A stretch of 64,000 nt of DNA from positions 1-64,000 of the forward strand of contig NZ_BMEX01000005.1 in the NCBI RefSeq assembly GCF_014637345.1. Direction: 5' to 3'. The notes beneath the pieces are model-generated. The model searched no databases. It was not told the DNA's origin and saw nothing but the letters and a program-made list of their open reading frames with translations. The first letter of the stretch is position 1. The number at the start of each line of letters is the position of its first letter. The position numbers and the translations under genes are program-made. The stretch comes from Kroppenstedtia guangzhouensis. GTDB lineage: Bacteria; Bacillota; Bacilli; Thermoactinomycetales; DSM-45169. Shown in pieces: positions 41,547 to 51,706 of the stretch.

Positions 41547-42428
41547 TCAACCGCTCTTCTCGATGTCTCGGTGTGTCGCTCGGGTCTGTTCATGATCCTG
41601 AAAATGACGGTTCAGGTATTCAGCGATGGAGACCGACCGATGTTTACCGCCGGTACAACCGATCCCCACCACCAAACTGGTCTTTCCTTCCCGTTGGTAA
41701 TGCGGGAGAAGAAAAGAGAGCATATCCGTCATCTTCTCAAGGAACTTCCGGGTCTCCTCCCATTTCATCACATAGTCGTACACATCCGCATCCAATCCGG
41801 TCCTGGGTTTGAGGGACTCCACATAATGAGGGTTGGGAAGAAAGCGGACGTCAAACACTAAATCGGCATCAATGGGAATGCCGTATTTAAATCCAAAACT
41901 TTGAAACGTGATGGCCAAACGGTTTTGATCCGTCCGGGCAAAGCGGGAGACGATCTTCTCTTTCAGTTGCGCCGGTTTCAATTGGCTGGTATCGATGATC
42001 TGATGGGCTCGGCCTTTAATCTCCTCAAGCAGATTGCGCTCCAGACGAATCCCGTCCATGGGACTTCCCTCCGGAGACAGGGGATGGCGGCGACGGGTCT
42101 CTTTGTACCGACGGACCAGCACCTGATCCGCCGCATCCAAAAAGAGGATCTGGTAATGGATATTATGGTGTTTTTCCAAGGTATCCAGGGATTCGAAAAG
42201 CGTGGAGAAAAACTCTCTGCCCCGCAGATCCGTCACCAGCGCCGCTTTTCTCAGTTTTCCACCGGATTGCTCCAGCAGCTCAGCCAACTTGGACAGGAAA
42301 ACAGGCGGCAGGTTATCGATGCAAAAATAGCCGAGATCCTCCAGGCTCTGCATCGCGACGGATTTGCCCGCACCCGACATCCCGGTGATCACCACCAGCT
42401 GAATCTCTTTGTCCGTTTCGGCAGCCAT
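41547..42428 (-). CDS. rapZ: RapZ/YvcJ nucleotide-binding protein
   Basis: This encodes 293 residues. The Walker A GMSGAGKS lies at about 15-22, with [15 protein letters not shown] following. The C-terminal domain has [18 protein letters not shown] and [10 protein letters not shown]. In Bacillus YvcJ is a GTPase. In Escherichia coli RapZ senses glucosamine-6-phosphate. The gene is 22 bases upstream of yvcK. Confidence 0.95.
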   Translation of the reverse strand: MAAETDKEIQLVVITGMSGAGKSVAMQSLEDLGYFCIDNLPPVFLSKLAELLEQSGGKLRKAALVTDLRGREFFSTLFESLDTLEKHHNIHYQILFLDAADQVLVRRYKETRRRHPLSPEGSPMDGIRLERNLLEEIKGRAHQIIDTSQLKPAQLKEKIVSRFARTDQNRLAITFQSFGFKYGIPIDADLVFDVRFLPNPHYVESLKPRTGLDADVYDYVMKWEETRKFLEKMTDMLSFLLPHYQREGKTSLVVGIGCTGGKHRSVSIAEYLNRHFQDHEQTRATHRDIEKSG

Positions 42429-42466
42429 ACCCCGTCACCTGCTTTCATTCCTTATTATATGATATT

Positions 42467-43429
42467 TTAACCCAACATTGTTCCTTTTGCTGTTAAACCT
42501 GCCGCACCGATCATGCCCGCATCATTGCCGAGCCGCGCCGGGATGATCTGAACGTCCCGGGCCGCATCGGGTAAGGCATGGCGGGTATATGCCTCGCGCA
42601 GGGGGGTGAACAGGGTTTCTCCCGCTCCCGATACACCGCCGCCGATCACAAAAGCGGCGGGATTGTTGACCACAGTCAGAATCGCCATCACCCGGGCCAA
42701 GGCATCAGCGGCGGAGTCAATCACTTCCAGGGCGACGAGATCCCCCTCCTGTGCCGCGTTCACGATATCCCGCGGGGTGATCGTCCCCGCCTCCACACTG
42801 GATTCCAAAGAAGTGACACGCCCAGCTTCAACTGCCGCCCTTGCCAGCCGGACCCAGCCTGTGGCTGAGGAAATAGTCTCCAGACATCCCTGTCGCCCGC
42901 AACCGCAGGGAACACCTCCCGGCTCCACCGGGATGTGACCGATCTCCCCGGCCATTCCCCCAACACCGCGAATCAACCGTCCTCCCGCGATCACACCTCC
43001 GCCGACTCCGGTCCCCAGGGTGATCAGAACCATATCTGTCATTCCGGCACCCGCCCCCCTCCATACCTCTCCCAGGGCTGCCACATTGGCGTCATTGTCG
43101 ATAACGACAGGGATCCCGAGAAGGTTTTGCAACCATTCCCGGATCGGCACATTCTCCCAGGGAATATTGGTAAGACGGAAAATCTTGCCCTCTGCCTGAT
43201 CCAAAAAGCCTGGGGCTCCCAGCCCGAGGCCTTTTACATCCTTCCAGAAAACCCCGGCTGACTCCGCCAATCGGCGGACTCCTGCCGCCATTCGCTCCAC
43301 ACCGGCCTCAGCCCCTTCCTCAGGCCGCGTGGGCATCTCATGCTTGTACAGGAGACGACCTGTCTCGTCCGTGATCCCCAATTTGATCGAGGTTCCGCCC
43401 ATGTCAATCCCGATGAAATTTTTCCCCAT
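42467..43429 (-). CDS. glcK: ROK-family glucokinase
   Basis: This encodes 320 residues from the ATG at 43429 with GAGGAGGG upstream. The phosphate loop IGIDMGGTSIKLG and the ROK signature around IGHIPVEPGG are followed by the zinc-binding CGCGRQGCLE. The adenosine motif GGGVSGAGE is near the end. It phosphorylates glucose with ATP, feeding the glycolytic operon at 27-33 kb. It lies 38 bases upstream of rapZ. Confidence 0.93.
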   Translation of the reverse strand: MGKNFIGIDMGGTSIKLGITDETGRLLYKHEMPTRPEEGAEAGVERMAAGVRRLAESAGVFWKDVKGLGLGAPGFLDQAEGKIFRLTNIPWENVPIREWLQNLLGIPVVIDNDANVAALGEVWRGAGAGMTDMVLITLGTGVGGGVIAGGRLIRGVGGMAGEIGHIPVEPGGVPCGCGRQGCLETISSATGWVRLARAAVEAGRVTSLESSVEAGTITPRDIVNAAQEGDLVALEVIDSAADALARVMAILTVVNNPAAFVIGGGVSGAGETLFTPLREAYTRHALPDAARDVQIIPARLGNDAGMIGAAGLTAKGTMLG

Positions 43430-43564
43430 GGTTTCCGTTCCCTCCTCAAACTTGCTACGAATATACTTGATTGCAACCATCGGGTCAAGGTGGCCAAATA
43501 TCCTGCAGCGTCATCTGTCAAATCATTGTCAGGGGGCGGACTTGTGTGAATCTCTCCCACCTTC

Positions 43565-43606
43565 GAAGCGTTGTGAATTAGTGCCGTCTCTTTCACAACC
43601 CTTCTA
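43565..43606. repeat. family A palindromic repeat, copy 5, internally deleted
   Basis: Only the two ends are left, GAAGCGTTGTGAA and TTTCACAACCCTTCTAG, forming a hairpin of 42 bases. The terminal CTA (43604-43606) is the TAG stop codon of the Nudix gene on the minus strand. Confidence 0.75.
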
Positions 43607-44056
43607 GTGCAAATGATGACTGAGTAATTCTTCCTCTCTGCTGTATTCCAATCGGCCAATGGACAGGTTTCTTCCTTCCAACAAATAAGTGAAAATCTTC
43701 CGATCCATCTCCGATGTGGGGAGGCTGCCCACTTGGTCAAGGGGGTGCCAGGAAAGCTCCCCCTCGGGGGAGTGCGACAGAAGTTCCCCGTGAAATTCTT
43801 CCGCCCGAAAAGTGAACATCATCCACTCTTTCTCCAACTCTCCCCTTTCTACCAGACACATGGTAAAAACACCGCAGAGTAAAGGATCTCTCAAAATCAG
43901 GCCTGTTTCTTCCTCGTATTCCCGGCAAACGGCTTCCAGAACGGTTTCCTTGGGCTCCACCTTTCCACCCGGGGCTACCCACCAACCTCTCCGGGGCTTT
44001 TTCAAGAGCAACACATGGCCTTCTGAGATCAAAATGCAATTTGCAATCCGCTGCAT
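43604..44056 (-). CDS. Nudix hydrolase (YvcI-like)
   Basis: This encodes 150 residues from the ATG at 44056, seven bases after AGAGGTG. The Nudix box GGKVEPKETVLEAVCREYEE (GX5EX7REUXEEXGU) is complete. It probably hydrolyses a nucleoside diphosphate linked to another group, of the MutT/8-oxo-dGTPase type. Bacillus has yvcI at the same place. The stop codon lies in a family A repeat, so the C-terminus may have been set by that repeat. Confidence 0.88.
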   Translation of the reverse strand: MQRIANCILISEGHVLLLKKPRRGWWVAPGGKVEPKETVLEAVCREYEEETGLILRDPLLCGVFTMCLVERGELEKEWMMFTFRAEEFHGELLSHSPEGELSWHPLDQVGSLPTSEMDRKIFTYLLEGRNLSIGRLEYSREEELLSHHLH

Positions 44057-44100
44057 GGACTTCACCTCTGAAATCTGAATCTTGGCGACGGTACGGACAC

Positions 44101-44127
44101 AAAAAAAGCGGGTTTTTCAACCCGCGT
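44101..44127 (-). terminator. terminator of the CBS-domain gene
   Basis: GCGGGTT-GAAAA-ACCCGC is followed by TTTTTTTGTG on the minus strand. Confidence 0.85.
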
Positions 44128-44215
44128 GGTGTATAGTCTGTGGAAAAGTGATCGGGGCCACTTTCTAATTATATGGGTGGTGTTTTCGAAAGAACCAACA
44201 CATCCCGGCCGTTGA

Positions 44216-44695
44216 TCATACTTTTTGGGGTCCTTCCCGCCCTTCCCATACACTTTTGAAAAATTCCTGCTGAAAAAACTCCGTCACTTTCTCCATCAGC
44301 ACTCTGCGCGTCAAGATCCCGATGAAACGATTGTCCAGATCAATCACGGGGATGTAGGGGCGATCCAACAACACATCGAAGGCAAATGAAAAAATCGAGT
44401 TGGACAAGATCCCGGAGTGATTCTCATTCATTGCATCCCGAACATGGAAACTGCCCAGTCGATCCAAGCGAAAATGGCTTCGATTCAACATCAAGTCGAG
44501 AATGTTGGTTTTGCTGATGACCCCTTCCACCTTCCAGTCATCATCGATCACGGGAACGGAGGCGTATCCCCTCCGGGTCAAAACCAACAGGGCTCTCTCC
44601 AGAGTCCAATCCGGATGAACCGTCACCACTTTTTCCCGGGGGACAATCAAAGGAGAGATCTCACGATCAAAGAGACTGATTTGCTCTTTTTCCAT
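44216..44695 (-). CDS. CBS-pair protein similar to DarB/CbpB (YkuL)
   Basis: This encodes 159 residues: two CBS motifs (about 20-75 and 85-145) and little else. ERALLVLTRRGYASVPVIDD and IGILTRRVLMEKV resemble Bacillus DarB (YkuL), a c-di-AMP receptor that activates Rel and pyruvate carboxylase. Ligand and partner here are inferred. It has its own terminator. Confidence 0.82.
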   Translation of the reverse strand: MEKEQISLFDREISPLIVPREKVVTVHPDWTLERALLVLTRRGYASVPVIDDDWKVEGVISKTNILDLMLNRSHFRLDRLGSFHVRDAMNENHSGILSNSIFSFAFDVLLDRPYIPVIDLDNRFIGILTRRVLMEKVTEFFQQEFFKSVWEGREGPQKV

Positions 44696-44853
44696 CGCAA
44701 ATTCCTCCAGATTTAGAGGTTAGAGATGAGAAATGGGACGTGAGAACCGGAATCCCCGCCAATCCGTCGATACGATTTCACCCTTTTTAAAAAGGAAAAT
44801 CCCCCCAGAAAGAGAACTGCCAAAAACCCAATCCCGGGAAAAGCGGAAGTAAA

Positions 44854-46578
44854 TCAGGTGTGGGGTTCATGATCCTTGTTTAGTCGACATACCTTCTCCA
44901 GACAGCGAACATTCCGCCCCACAGTGGAAGAAGAAACCGCGTGCCGTTTGGCGACGGATTCCTGGGTGAGTGAGGTTCCGTGCAGCCGGGCCACGATGTA
45001 CTCCAATGCTGCCGCCCAACCTTCCACCTTACGGATCTCAGGGAAATCAGTCTGATGTTCGCGAAGAAATTCCGACCAGATCATCTGCGCATCATTCAAA
45101 TGAGCCACATCATACCGATCCTTCATCGCTTCCAGACAACAATGGAGAACCTGCTCCCACGTCTTCAACCAATCCGGGAGCTCCTGGGCCAGTTCGTAGG
45201 GGTGGATGGTCATTTCCCGGTTCTCCAGGACCGCCCGGTAGGGTTCGGCAGCTCCGATCTTTTTCAATACATAGAGAGCCAGCCGTTTCAGATCATCCTC
45301 TTCATCCCGTTTCATCAAAAAACTTCGGAGTACCTGCTCCACCTCTTTGTCACCCAGCCACTCAAAAACTTGAAGTACCTGCAATTTAGTCTCTTTGTCC
45401 CCGTGATTCAACGCCCAGAAAAAGGAGGAGCGTATCAGCGGATTTTCCCGGATTTGCTCCGGGATGGTACTCCGTTCGCGATCCAACTGCATCAACTGCT
45501 CCTCAAAGGGCAGCTGGTAATGATAACTGAGCGGGGGAACCTGTTCCGGCGACATGTTTTCCCATTGCTCCAATTGATTGAGGTAAAAAACGGGTATTTT
45601 CGAATCCTGATCCAGCTCCCTGGCGATGCGCCAATACTTGCGGGCGCGTTCAAAGGATTTTGTGTTGAAAGCGGCCACCGCCGCATAGTGGTACAAACTG
45701 GCCTCAGGACGTTCTTCTCGCTGGATGAGCCGGCGAAACATGGCAAAGGCGGCCTCATGCTCCCCCAGAATCCCCAACGTGGTAGCCAACTTATACATAT
45801 GTTCCGGATAAAAGGGAATCCACTTTTTCAGAATCCCGACCAACCGGTCCCGGCCCTCCCGCTCCTTCATATGCTGGAAAAACACTGCCAGATTGCAGAG
45901 AGCATGCAGATTGCCGGGATCTGATGACAGCACCCGTTCAATGATCTCCACCGCCTGATCGACATCACCGGTGTAATAATAAGCCAGGGAGAGATTGTTC
46001 ATCACTGCATGGAAATCGGGGTGTTCCTCCAGAAGTTCCTCCAGGATCTCCATCGCTTGCAGAAACCGACCCGACTCCAGACACTCCCTCGCTTCATCAT
46101 GTTTTCTCATCCAATCTTGCTTGGGTCTCGCTTTGGGTTGGCGGGGGCGACGTCCCAATTCATAGGCCAACATCTCCAACATATCCTCCGCCTCTGCCGC
46201 GAACTCACCTTCCCGCTCTTCCTCCAGATAGCGGATCAGGTACTCTTCTGCCAATTCAAATTGCTCCATGTTGGCTGCATTATTGGCCATATAAAACCAG
46301 CACTCGGACAAATGAGGATCCACTTCAGTCAATACCTTTTCCAACACCTCGTTGGACTCGTCAAAACAGCCCATCTCAGAGAGAATCCCCGCCAGGTTGC
46401 ACTGATTGACCGCATTGTCCGGCTCTTTTTCAACTGCCAACCGAAAGTATTTCAGTGCCTTATCATAACGGTGGCGATCCAGAGAACGGACGGCCCGTTC
46501 AAAGAAAAAACCCGCATCCAACCGTAACCGGACCACCTTGTGTCCTTTGGAGCATGCATCGGCATGTTGTTTTTTCAT
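44854..46578 (-). CDS. TPR-repeat protein (YvcD-like position)
   Basis: This encodes 574 residues from the ATG at 46578 with GGGGAG upstream. TPR units lie at about 25-130 (FERAVRSLDRHRYDKALKYF, AVNQCNLAGILSEMG) and 150-300 (ARECLESGRFLQAMEILEEL, AVMNNLSLAYYYTGDVDQA). The C-terminal half is helical and ends with an HTH-like segment (LTQESVAKRHAVSSSTVGRN). Bacillus yvcD is a TPR gene beside the his operon. The HTH-like end suggests nucleic-acid or transcription contact, which is inference. Confidence 0.8.
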   Translation of the reverse strand: MKKQHADACSKGHKVVRLRLDAGFFFERAVRSLDRHRYDKALKYFRLAVEKEPDNAVNQCNLAGILSEMGCFDESNEVLEKVLTEVDPHLSECWFYMANNAANMEQFELAEEYLIRYLEEEREGEFAAEAEDMLEMLAYELGRRPRQPKARPKQDWMRKHDEARECLESGRFLQAMEILEELLEEHPDFHAVMNNLSLAYYYTGDVDQAVEIIERVLSSDPGNLHALCNLAVFFQHMKEREGRDRLVGILKKWIPFYPEHMYKLATTLGILGEHEAAFAMFRRLIQREERPEASLYHYAAVAAFNTKSFERARKYWRIARELDQDSKIPVFYLNQLEQWENMSPEQVPPLSYHYQLPFEEQLMQLDRERSTIPEQIRENPLIRSSFFWALNHGDKETKLQVLQVFEWLGDKEVEQVLRSFLMKRDEEDDLKRLALYVLKKIGAAEPYRAVLENREMTIHPYELAQELPDWLKTWEQVLHCCLEAMKDRYDVAHLNDAQMIWSEFLREHQTDFPEIRKVEGWAAALEYIVARLHGTSLTQESVAKRHAVSSSTVGRNVRCLEKVCRLNKDHEPHT

Positions 46579-46608
46579 CGCTACTCCCCACCCATCAAAC
46601 AGGGTCAT

Positions 46609-46902
46609 GAGGTTTTGTACAGTTCATGTCGGAGAAAGTATATCACATTCGGAGTGTTTTTACATACCCACCCAACCCGTGATGGACACCTGTTTCGATC
46701 CACTGTTATACCGCCGGCCCATCCAGCTCCACCGATATCCAAATATTCTGCGGTTTGAAGTCCGGAAATGCCCCCAAAAGAATATCATCGATTTCTTCAA
46801 GTGGTTTAGCAGTCTTTTCCCAAGGGTATTTCCCCCCATTTTTATTGTAGGGACAATTCCTCCGGTCCGTCAACTGACGCCACCCTTTCTCCAAAGCGCA
46901 TA
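46609..46902. other. intergenic region with doubtful small frame
   Basis: An open minus-strand frame ending at 46706 gives an acidic C-terminus (EEIDDILLGAFPDFKPQN), but no start with a ribosome binding site was found and the frame runs through the terminator at 46903-46930. It could be the remnant of a small gene. Confidence 0.3.
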
Positions 46903-46930
46903 AAAAAACCCTTCCGACCTTGGAAAAGGG
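46903..46930 (-). terminator. probable terminator of the his operon
   Basis: CCCTTTTCC-AAGGTC-GGAAGGG is followed by TTTTTTTATG on the minus strand, downstream of hisI and the repeat at 46971-47099. Confidence 0.75.
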
Positions 46931-46970
46931 GGCCTGTCCTGTAATCGCCGGTCTCTCCTTACAACACAAC

Positions 46971-47099
46971 TAAAAGCGTTGTGAATGAGTGCTGGGTTGG
47001 TCGGGATTGGGTTTCACATGACCTTTTCGTCTTAACTGCAAAAATCACTCCATGTGAAACCCAACCCTCCCAGTGAACCTCTTTTTCACATCGCTTCTA
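46971..47099. repeat. family A palindromic repeat, copy 6 (reverse orientation)
   Basis: Ends AAAAGCGTTGTGAA and TTCACATCGCTTCTAA. A long internal palindrome GATTGGGTTTCACATG... / CATGTGAAACCCAACC is complete in this copy. The terminal CTA at 47097-47099 is the TAG stop codon of hisI. Confidence 0.8.
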
Positions 47100-47726
47100 A
47101 CGGGAACCGTGCCGGTGTTGCAACTCCGAGAGGACCCTGTCCAGGGGAAGTGACTGTTGTCTGAACAGCACCATCAGGTGAAAGAGAAGATCGGAAGCTT
47201 CCCAAGCCAGTTCCTGATGTGAATCATTTTTAGCAGCAATGATCACCTCCGTTGCCTCTTCTCCTACTTTTTTCAAAATCTTGTCCAATCCTTCTTCCAA
47301 CAGATAAGTCGTGTAAGAGTTCCCGGGCCGGCGGGTGTCCCTCTCCGCAATCACCTGCTCCAGTGTGTTCAAGATCGCGTAGCGGTCCCCGGAACTCTCT
47401 TCACCTGCCCTTTTGAAACAAGAATAATCACCGGTGTGACAGGCCGGCCCCCGGGGCCGGACCAAGATGAGGAGTGCATCCCGATCACAGTCGGGGCGGA
47501 TTTCTACCACCTGCTGGGTATGGCCGGATGTGGCCCCCTTATGCCACAACTCCTGTCTCGAACGGCTCCAAAACCATGTCTCCCCGGTTTCCAGTGTCTT
47601 TGCAAGGGAGGCTTCATTCATATAGGCCAGGGTGAGCACTTCTTTACTCACAGCATCCTGGACGATGGCCGGAACCAGCCCTCCATCATCAAAGCGGAGC
47701 CGGGTGAGGTCCGAATTCTGTTTCAC
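47097..47726 (-). CDS. hisI: bifunctional phosphoribosyl-AMP cyclohydrolase / phosphoribosyl-ATP pyrophosphatase
   Basis: This encodes 209 residues. The N-terminal HisI domain (about 1-110) has zinc-site residues in [20 protein letters not shown]. The C-terminal HisE domain (about 118-205) has [16 protein letters not shown]. It does the second and third steps of histidine synthesis. The start overlaps the hisF stop by four bases. It is the last gene of the operon. Confidence 0.97.
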   Translation of the reverse strand: MKQNSDLTRLRFDDGGLVPAIVQDAVSKEVLTLAYMNEASLAKTLETGETWFWSRSRQELWHKGATSGHTQQVVEIRPDCDRDALLILVRPRGPACHTGDYSCFKRAGEESSGDRYAILNTLEQVIAERDTRRPGNSYTTYLLEEGLDKILKKVGEEATEVIIAAKNDSHQELAWEASDLLFHLMVLFRQQSLPLDRVLSELQHRHGSR

Positions 47727-48481
47727 CTGACATGCACTCCCTTCTGCTTGAGATATACCTTCAGTTCCTGTAAAGGAACTTCCCCGTAATGGAAAATGGA
47801 AGCCGCCAGAGCGGCTGCCGCCCGGGTACAGGTGAAGACGTCGTAAAAATGTTGATGGTTCCCAGCACCTCCCGAAGCAATCACCGGTACCCGGACCGCT
47901 TCCGACACGGATTCCGTCAACCCCAAGTCAAATCCGTTCTTCTGCCCGTCCCGATCCATACTGGTCAGCAGGATCTCCCCCGCTCCCCTTTCCACCGCCT
48001 CCCGGGCCCAGTCCACCGCTCGTTTCCCTGTGGGTTTTCGGCCGCCGTGGGTGTGGACAAACCAGTCTTTCTTCTTTGAATCATAGCAGGCATCGATGGC
48101 GATGACGATACATTGATTTCCAAACCGCCGGGCTCCCTGCTCGATCAGTTCCGGTTTTTTGACGGCGGCAGTGTTGATAGAAACTTTGTCTGCCCCGGCC
48201 CGCAACAGAGTGAACATATCCTCGGCGGAACGGATCCCTCCTCCGACAGTAAAAGGGATACTCAACACCCCGGCAACTTCCCGGATCACCTCCACCATCG
48301 CCTTTCGTCCTTCGACAGAGGCGGAAATATCGAGGAAGACCAATTCATCGGCACCTGTCTGATCGTAAAGAGCGGCCAACTCCACCGGATCCCCGGCATC
48401 CCTCAGGTTGGCGAAGGAGACTCCCTTCACCACCCGTCCATCCCGAATATCCAGACAGGGGATAATCCGTTTGGTAATCAT
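47723..48481 (-). CDS. hisF: imidazole glycerol phosphate synthase, cyclase subunit
   Basis: This encodes 252 residues of the TIM-barrel HisA/HisF fold. Catalytic Asp residues lie in [14 protein letters not shown] and [10 protein letters not shown]. Phosphate loops include TVGGGIRS and [11 protein letters not shown]. It uses ammonia made by HisH to close the imidazole ring. It overlaps both neighbours by four bases. Confidence 0.97.
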   Translation of the reverse strand: MITKRIIPCLDIRDGRVVKGVSFANLRDAGDPVELAALYDQTGADELVFLDISASVEGRKAMVEVIREVAGVLSIPFTVGGGIRSAEDMFTLLRAGADKVSINTAAVKKPELIEQGARRFGNQCIVIAIDACYDSKKKDWFVHTHGGRKPTGKRAVDWAREAVERGAGEILLTSMDRDGQKNGFDLGLTESVSEAVRVPVIASGGAGNHQHFYDVFTCTRAAAALAASIFHYGEVPLQELKVYLKQKGVHVR

Positions 48482-49218
48482 CGGGTTCCCTCCTCTATCG
48501 CCAACAACCCGGCCTTTATATCAAGAGCACCGGTATAGAGGGCTTTCCCCACGATGGCACCGGTCACACCCAACGGTGCCAACCGGACCAATGTGGTCAG
48601 GTGAGCAGTATTGCCCACACCGCCGGAGGCGATGACCCCTTTGCCTGTCGCTTCAGCCAGGGCGCGGACAGCGGCAATATTGGGACCGGTCAGGGTTCCG
48701 TCCCGGGAAATATCGGTGAAGATAAAAGTTTCCGCTCCGTGAGCGGCCATCTCCCGACCCAGATCTTCCACCCGGACTTCGGAGGTTTCCAGCCAGCCGT
48801 GGGTGGCCACCCACCCGTCCTGGGCGTCCAACCCAATAGCGATCCGGTCCCCAAAACGACGGAGGGCTTCCTTTACAAATTCGGGATCATCGATGGCAGC
48901 GGAGCCGATCACCACCCGGGCTGCTCCCAGGGATAGAAGATTTTCCAAACGCTTCAGATCCCGAACGCCGCCTCCGACCTGAATCGGGATACTCGCCGAG
49001 CGGATGATGTCCCGTACCGCCGACAGATTGACATGATCTCCAGTCTTGGCCGCATCCAAGTCCACCACATGCAACCAACCAGCGCCCTCCTCTTCCCAAC
49101 GGCGGGCCACCTGAACCGGATCCTCTCCGTAGACGGTCTCCCGGTCAAAATCCCCCTGAAACAGCCGGACGCAATGTCCGCCCCTGAGGTCAATGGCGGG
49201 ATACAGAGTGAAACTCAT
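48478..49218 (-). CDS. hisA: ProFAR isomerase
   Basis: This encodes 246 residues. [19 protein letters not shown], the paired phosphate loops ([15 protein letters not shown]), and the acidic residue in TDISRDGT mark it as HisA rather than TrpF or HisF. It converts ProFAR to PRFAR. It is coupled to hisH by a four-base overlap. Confidence 0.97.
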   Translation of the reverse strand: MSFTLYPAIDLRGGHCVRLFQGDFDRETVYGEDPVQVARRWEEEGAGWLHVVDLDAAKTGDHVNLSAVRDIIRSASIPIQVGGGVRDLKRLENLLSLGAARVVIGSAAIDDPEFVKEALRRFGDRIAIGLDAQDGWVATHGWLETSEVRVEDLGREMAAHGAETFIFTDISRDGTLTGPNIAAVRALAEATGKGVIASGGVGNTAHLTTLVRLAPLGVTGAIVGKALYTGALDIKAGLLAIEEGTR

Positions 49219-49838
49219 CCAACCTTCACCCTTTCCTCACAGAGAGCGACGAAACGTTCCAGTAGCAGGCGACCCGTCTCTCCGCTTTTTTCCGGATGAA
49301 ACTGCATTCCGAAGAGGTTATTTCTGCCCACGATGGCCGTGATCGAACCACAATAGTCGGTCACAGCCAGAACATCTGCGGGATTAGCAGGGATAACATG
49401 GTAGGAGTGGGCAAAGTATACACTTCCTTCTCCCACTCCCCTTAACAGCGGATGGGGACCGTTAAAACGGAGTCCGTTCCAGCCTAGGTGGGGAATGTTG
49501 CAGTTCCCCTCCAAGCGAAAGACATGTCCCGCGAGCAGATTGAGTCCCTGATGGTATCCATGCTCTTCGCTTCCGGTGAACATCAACTGCATCCCCAGAC
49601 AAATCCCGAGAAGAGGGGTTCTCTTTCTCAGGGTGACTTCCTTGATCACATCCACCAATCCACGCTCTTTCAACTCCTTCATCCCGATCCCGAAGGCTCC
49701 CACTCCCGGCAAAATCACCCCTTCAGCCCTGCAAACCTCCTCTGGATCCGAGGTGACCCGGACCTGGCATCCGATTCGCTCCAAGGCCCTGCTGACACTG
49801 TACAGATTGCCCATTCCGTAATCGATGACGGCGATCAC
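49215..49838 (-). CDS. hisH: imidazole glycerol phosphate synthase, glutaminase subunit
   Basis: This encodes 207 residues from GTG at 49838, one base after the hisB stop, with AAGGGGTG upstream. A longer in-frame reading into hisB is not needed. It is a class I amidotransferase with nucleophile Cys in GICLGMQLMF, and His and Glu in QFHPEKSG. It supplies ammonia to HisF. Confidence 0.96.
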   Translation of the reverse strand: MIAVIDYGMGNLYSVSRALERIGCQVRVTSDPEEVCRAEGVILPGVGAFGIGMKELKERGLVDVIKEVTLRKRTPLLGICLGMQLMFTGSEEHGYHQGLNLLAGHVFRLEGNCNIPHLGWNGLRFNGPHPLLRGVGEGSVYFAHSYHVIPANPADVLAVTDYCGSITAIVGRNNLFGMQFHPEKSGETGRLLLERFVALCEERVKVG

Positions 49839-49839
49839 G

Positions 49840-50430
49840 TCACAACACCCCTTTGGATGATGGAACGGAAGTGACGCGGGAATCGATCGACACCGCTTCA
49901 TCCAGCGCCCGTCCCAAAGCTTTGAACAGAGCCTCGATCCGATGGTGGGTGTTCCCCCCATAGTGAAGAATCACATGGAGATTCATGCGCGCCTCCAATG
50001 CCAGTTTCCAAAAAAACTCATGCACCAGTTCTGTATCAAAACAGCCCACCCGTTGTGCGGGAAAATCGGCACGAAACTCCAAGTGGGGGCGGTTGGACAA
50101 ATCCAGCACCACTTGACCCAGGGATTCATCCATGGGAATCCAAGCCTGACCATAACGGCGGATACCACTCTTATCCCCCAACGCCTCCCGGATGGCTTGG
50201 CCGAGACAGATTGCGATATCTTCCACCGTGTGATGGTCATCCACTTCAATGTCCCCGTCGGCTTCCACCAGCAGATCGAACAAACCGTGGGTACAAAACA
50301 GATCCAACATATGTTCCAGGAAGGGAACACCAGTTTTCAGTTGAGCTTTTCCCCTTCCGTCCAGGTCGAGCCGGACCCGGACCCGTGTCTCCTTCGTCTC
50401 CCTACGGATCTCCGCGGATCGGTTACCCAT
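49840..50430 (-). CDS. hisB: imidazoleglycerol-phosphate dehydratase
   Basis: This encodes 196 residues. The two conserved manganese-binding motifs DDHHTVEDIAI and GGNTHHRIEALFK are present. There is no phosphatase domain, as usual in Firmicutes. It overlaps the hisD end by eight bases. Confidence 0.97.
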   Translation of the reverse strand: MGNRSAEIRRETKETRVRVRLDLDGRGKAQLKTGVPFLEHMLDLFCTHGLFDLLVEADGDIEVDDHHTVEDIAICLGQAIREALGDKSGIRRYGQAWIPMDESLGQVVLDLSNRPHLEFRADFPAQRVGCFDTELVHEFFWKLALEARMNLHVILHYGGNTHHRIEALFKALGRALDEAVSIDSRVTSVPSSKGVL

Positions 50431-51706
50431 CCTTCTCCTCCTTCACCAACCGGGCACGAATCGATGCGGCATGGGCGGTCAACCCTTCAGCTTCCGCCAG
50501 ATTGATCACATCTTCCGCATCCCTTGTCAATGCTTCCCGGCTATAAGATATCAGACTGGTCTTTTTGATAAAATCCTCCACTCCCAGCGGTGAAAAAAAA
50601 CGGGCCGTGCCGTTGGTGGGAAGGACGTGGTTGGGTCCGGCAATATAATCCCCCACCGGTTCCGGACTCCAGGGTCCCAAAAAAAGGGCCCCGGCGTTTC
50701 TCACCCGGCCCACCCATCTCCAAGGATCTTCCACCATTAATTCCAGATGCTCCGGAGCCAACCGGTTGGCCACTTCCACCGCCTGGGCGAGGTCGTCAGT
50801 CAGACAGATCGCTCCCTGCTCCCGGATCGATTGGGCAGCGATCTCCTTTCGTTCCAGGTGGTCGCACTGTTGTTTCAATTCCCGTGTCACCGACTCCGCC
50901 AGCGGCTGGGAAGGAGTGATCAGGACAGCCGAAGCCATGGGGTCGTGTTCCGCCTGGGAAAGGAGATCCGCTGCCACATATGCAGGATCGGCACTTCCGT
51001 CGGCCACCACCACGATCTCGCTGGGCCCGGCCACCATGTCAATATCCACCTGTCCATAGACCCATCGCTTGGCCAGGGCGACGTAGATGTTTCCGGGTCC
51101 AACGATTTTATCCACTGCCGGAACAGACTCCGTGCCCCAGGCGAGAGCCGCCACCGCCTGCGCACCTCCCACTTTCAACACCCGGTTCACTCCCGCCTCC
51201 CGTGCCGCCACCAGAGTGGAAGCATGGACACTGCCGTCAGGCCGGGGCGGGGTGACCATCACCACTTCCCCCACACCGGCCACAGAGGCGGGAATCGCGT
51301 TCATCAGCACACTGGAGGGATAAGCGGCCCGCCCCCCCGGCACATAGATTCCCACCCGGGCCAAGGGGCGGATCAACTGACCCAAAACCGTCCCGTCCTT
51401 CTCCGTTTCCATCCAGGAACGGCGCTTCTGCCCCTCATGATAGCGCCGGATTCTTTTTACGGCCTTCCGCAAGGATTGAACAAAAGGTTGTGACACTTGT
51501 CGGTAAGCCTCTTCAAACCCGGACTCCTCCACCTCCAGACTCTTAAGATCAACTCCGTCCAATTCCTTGGTATACCGCCGGAGAGCGGCATCTCCTTCGG
51601 TTCGGACCGCAGACAAGATTTCCCGGACGGTTTTTTCCCGGCGGACACTACCTTCATCCACCCTCCGACATATAGACAATTGCTCCGGACGAACCACCTT
51701 GATCAT
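50423..51706 (-). CDS. hisD: histidinol dehydrogenase
   Basis: This encodes 427 residues. It has the family signature around [17 protein letters not shown], the zinc/catalytic region SQAEHDPMA, and the later APEHLEL and the [10 protein letters not shown] motif. It oxidises histidinol to histidine with two NAD. It overlaps hisG by four bases. Confidence 0.97.
   Translation of the reverse strand: MIKVVRPEQLSICRRVDEGSVRREKTVREILSAVRTEGDAALRRYTKELDGVDLKSLEVEESGFEEAYRQVSQPFVQSLRKAVKRIRRYHEGQKRRSWMETEKDGTVLGQLIRPLARVGIYVPGGRAAYPSSVLMNAIPASVAGVGEVVMVTPPRPDGSVHASTLVAAREAGVNRVLKVGGAQAVAALAWGTESVPAVDKIVGPGNIYVALAKRWVYGQVDIDMVAGPSEIVVVADGSADPAYVAADLLSQAEHDPMASAVLITPSQPLAESVTRELKQQCDHLERKEIAAQSIREQGAICLTDDLAQAVEVANRLAPEHLELMVEDPWRWVGRVRNAGALFLGPWSPEPVGDYIAGPNHVLPTNGTARFFSPLGVEDFIKKTSLISYSREALTRDAEDVINLAEAEGLTAHAASIRARLVKEEKDG

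Noticed and set aside
46706-46969. 87-codon minus-strand frame after the TPR gene
   Set aside because: It has no usable start with a ribosome binding site and runs through a terminator. Only its acidic C-terminus looks protein-like.
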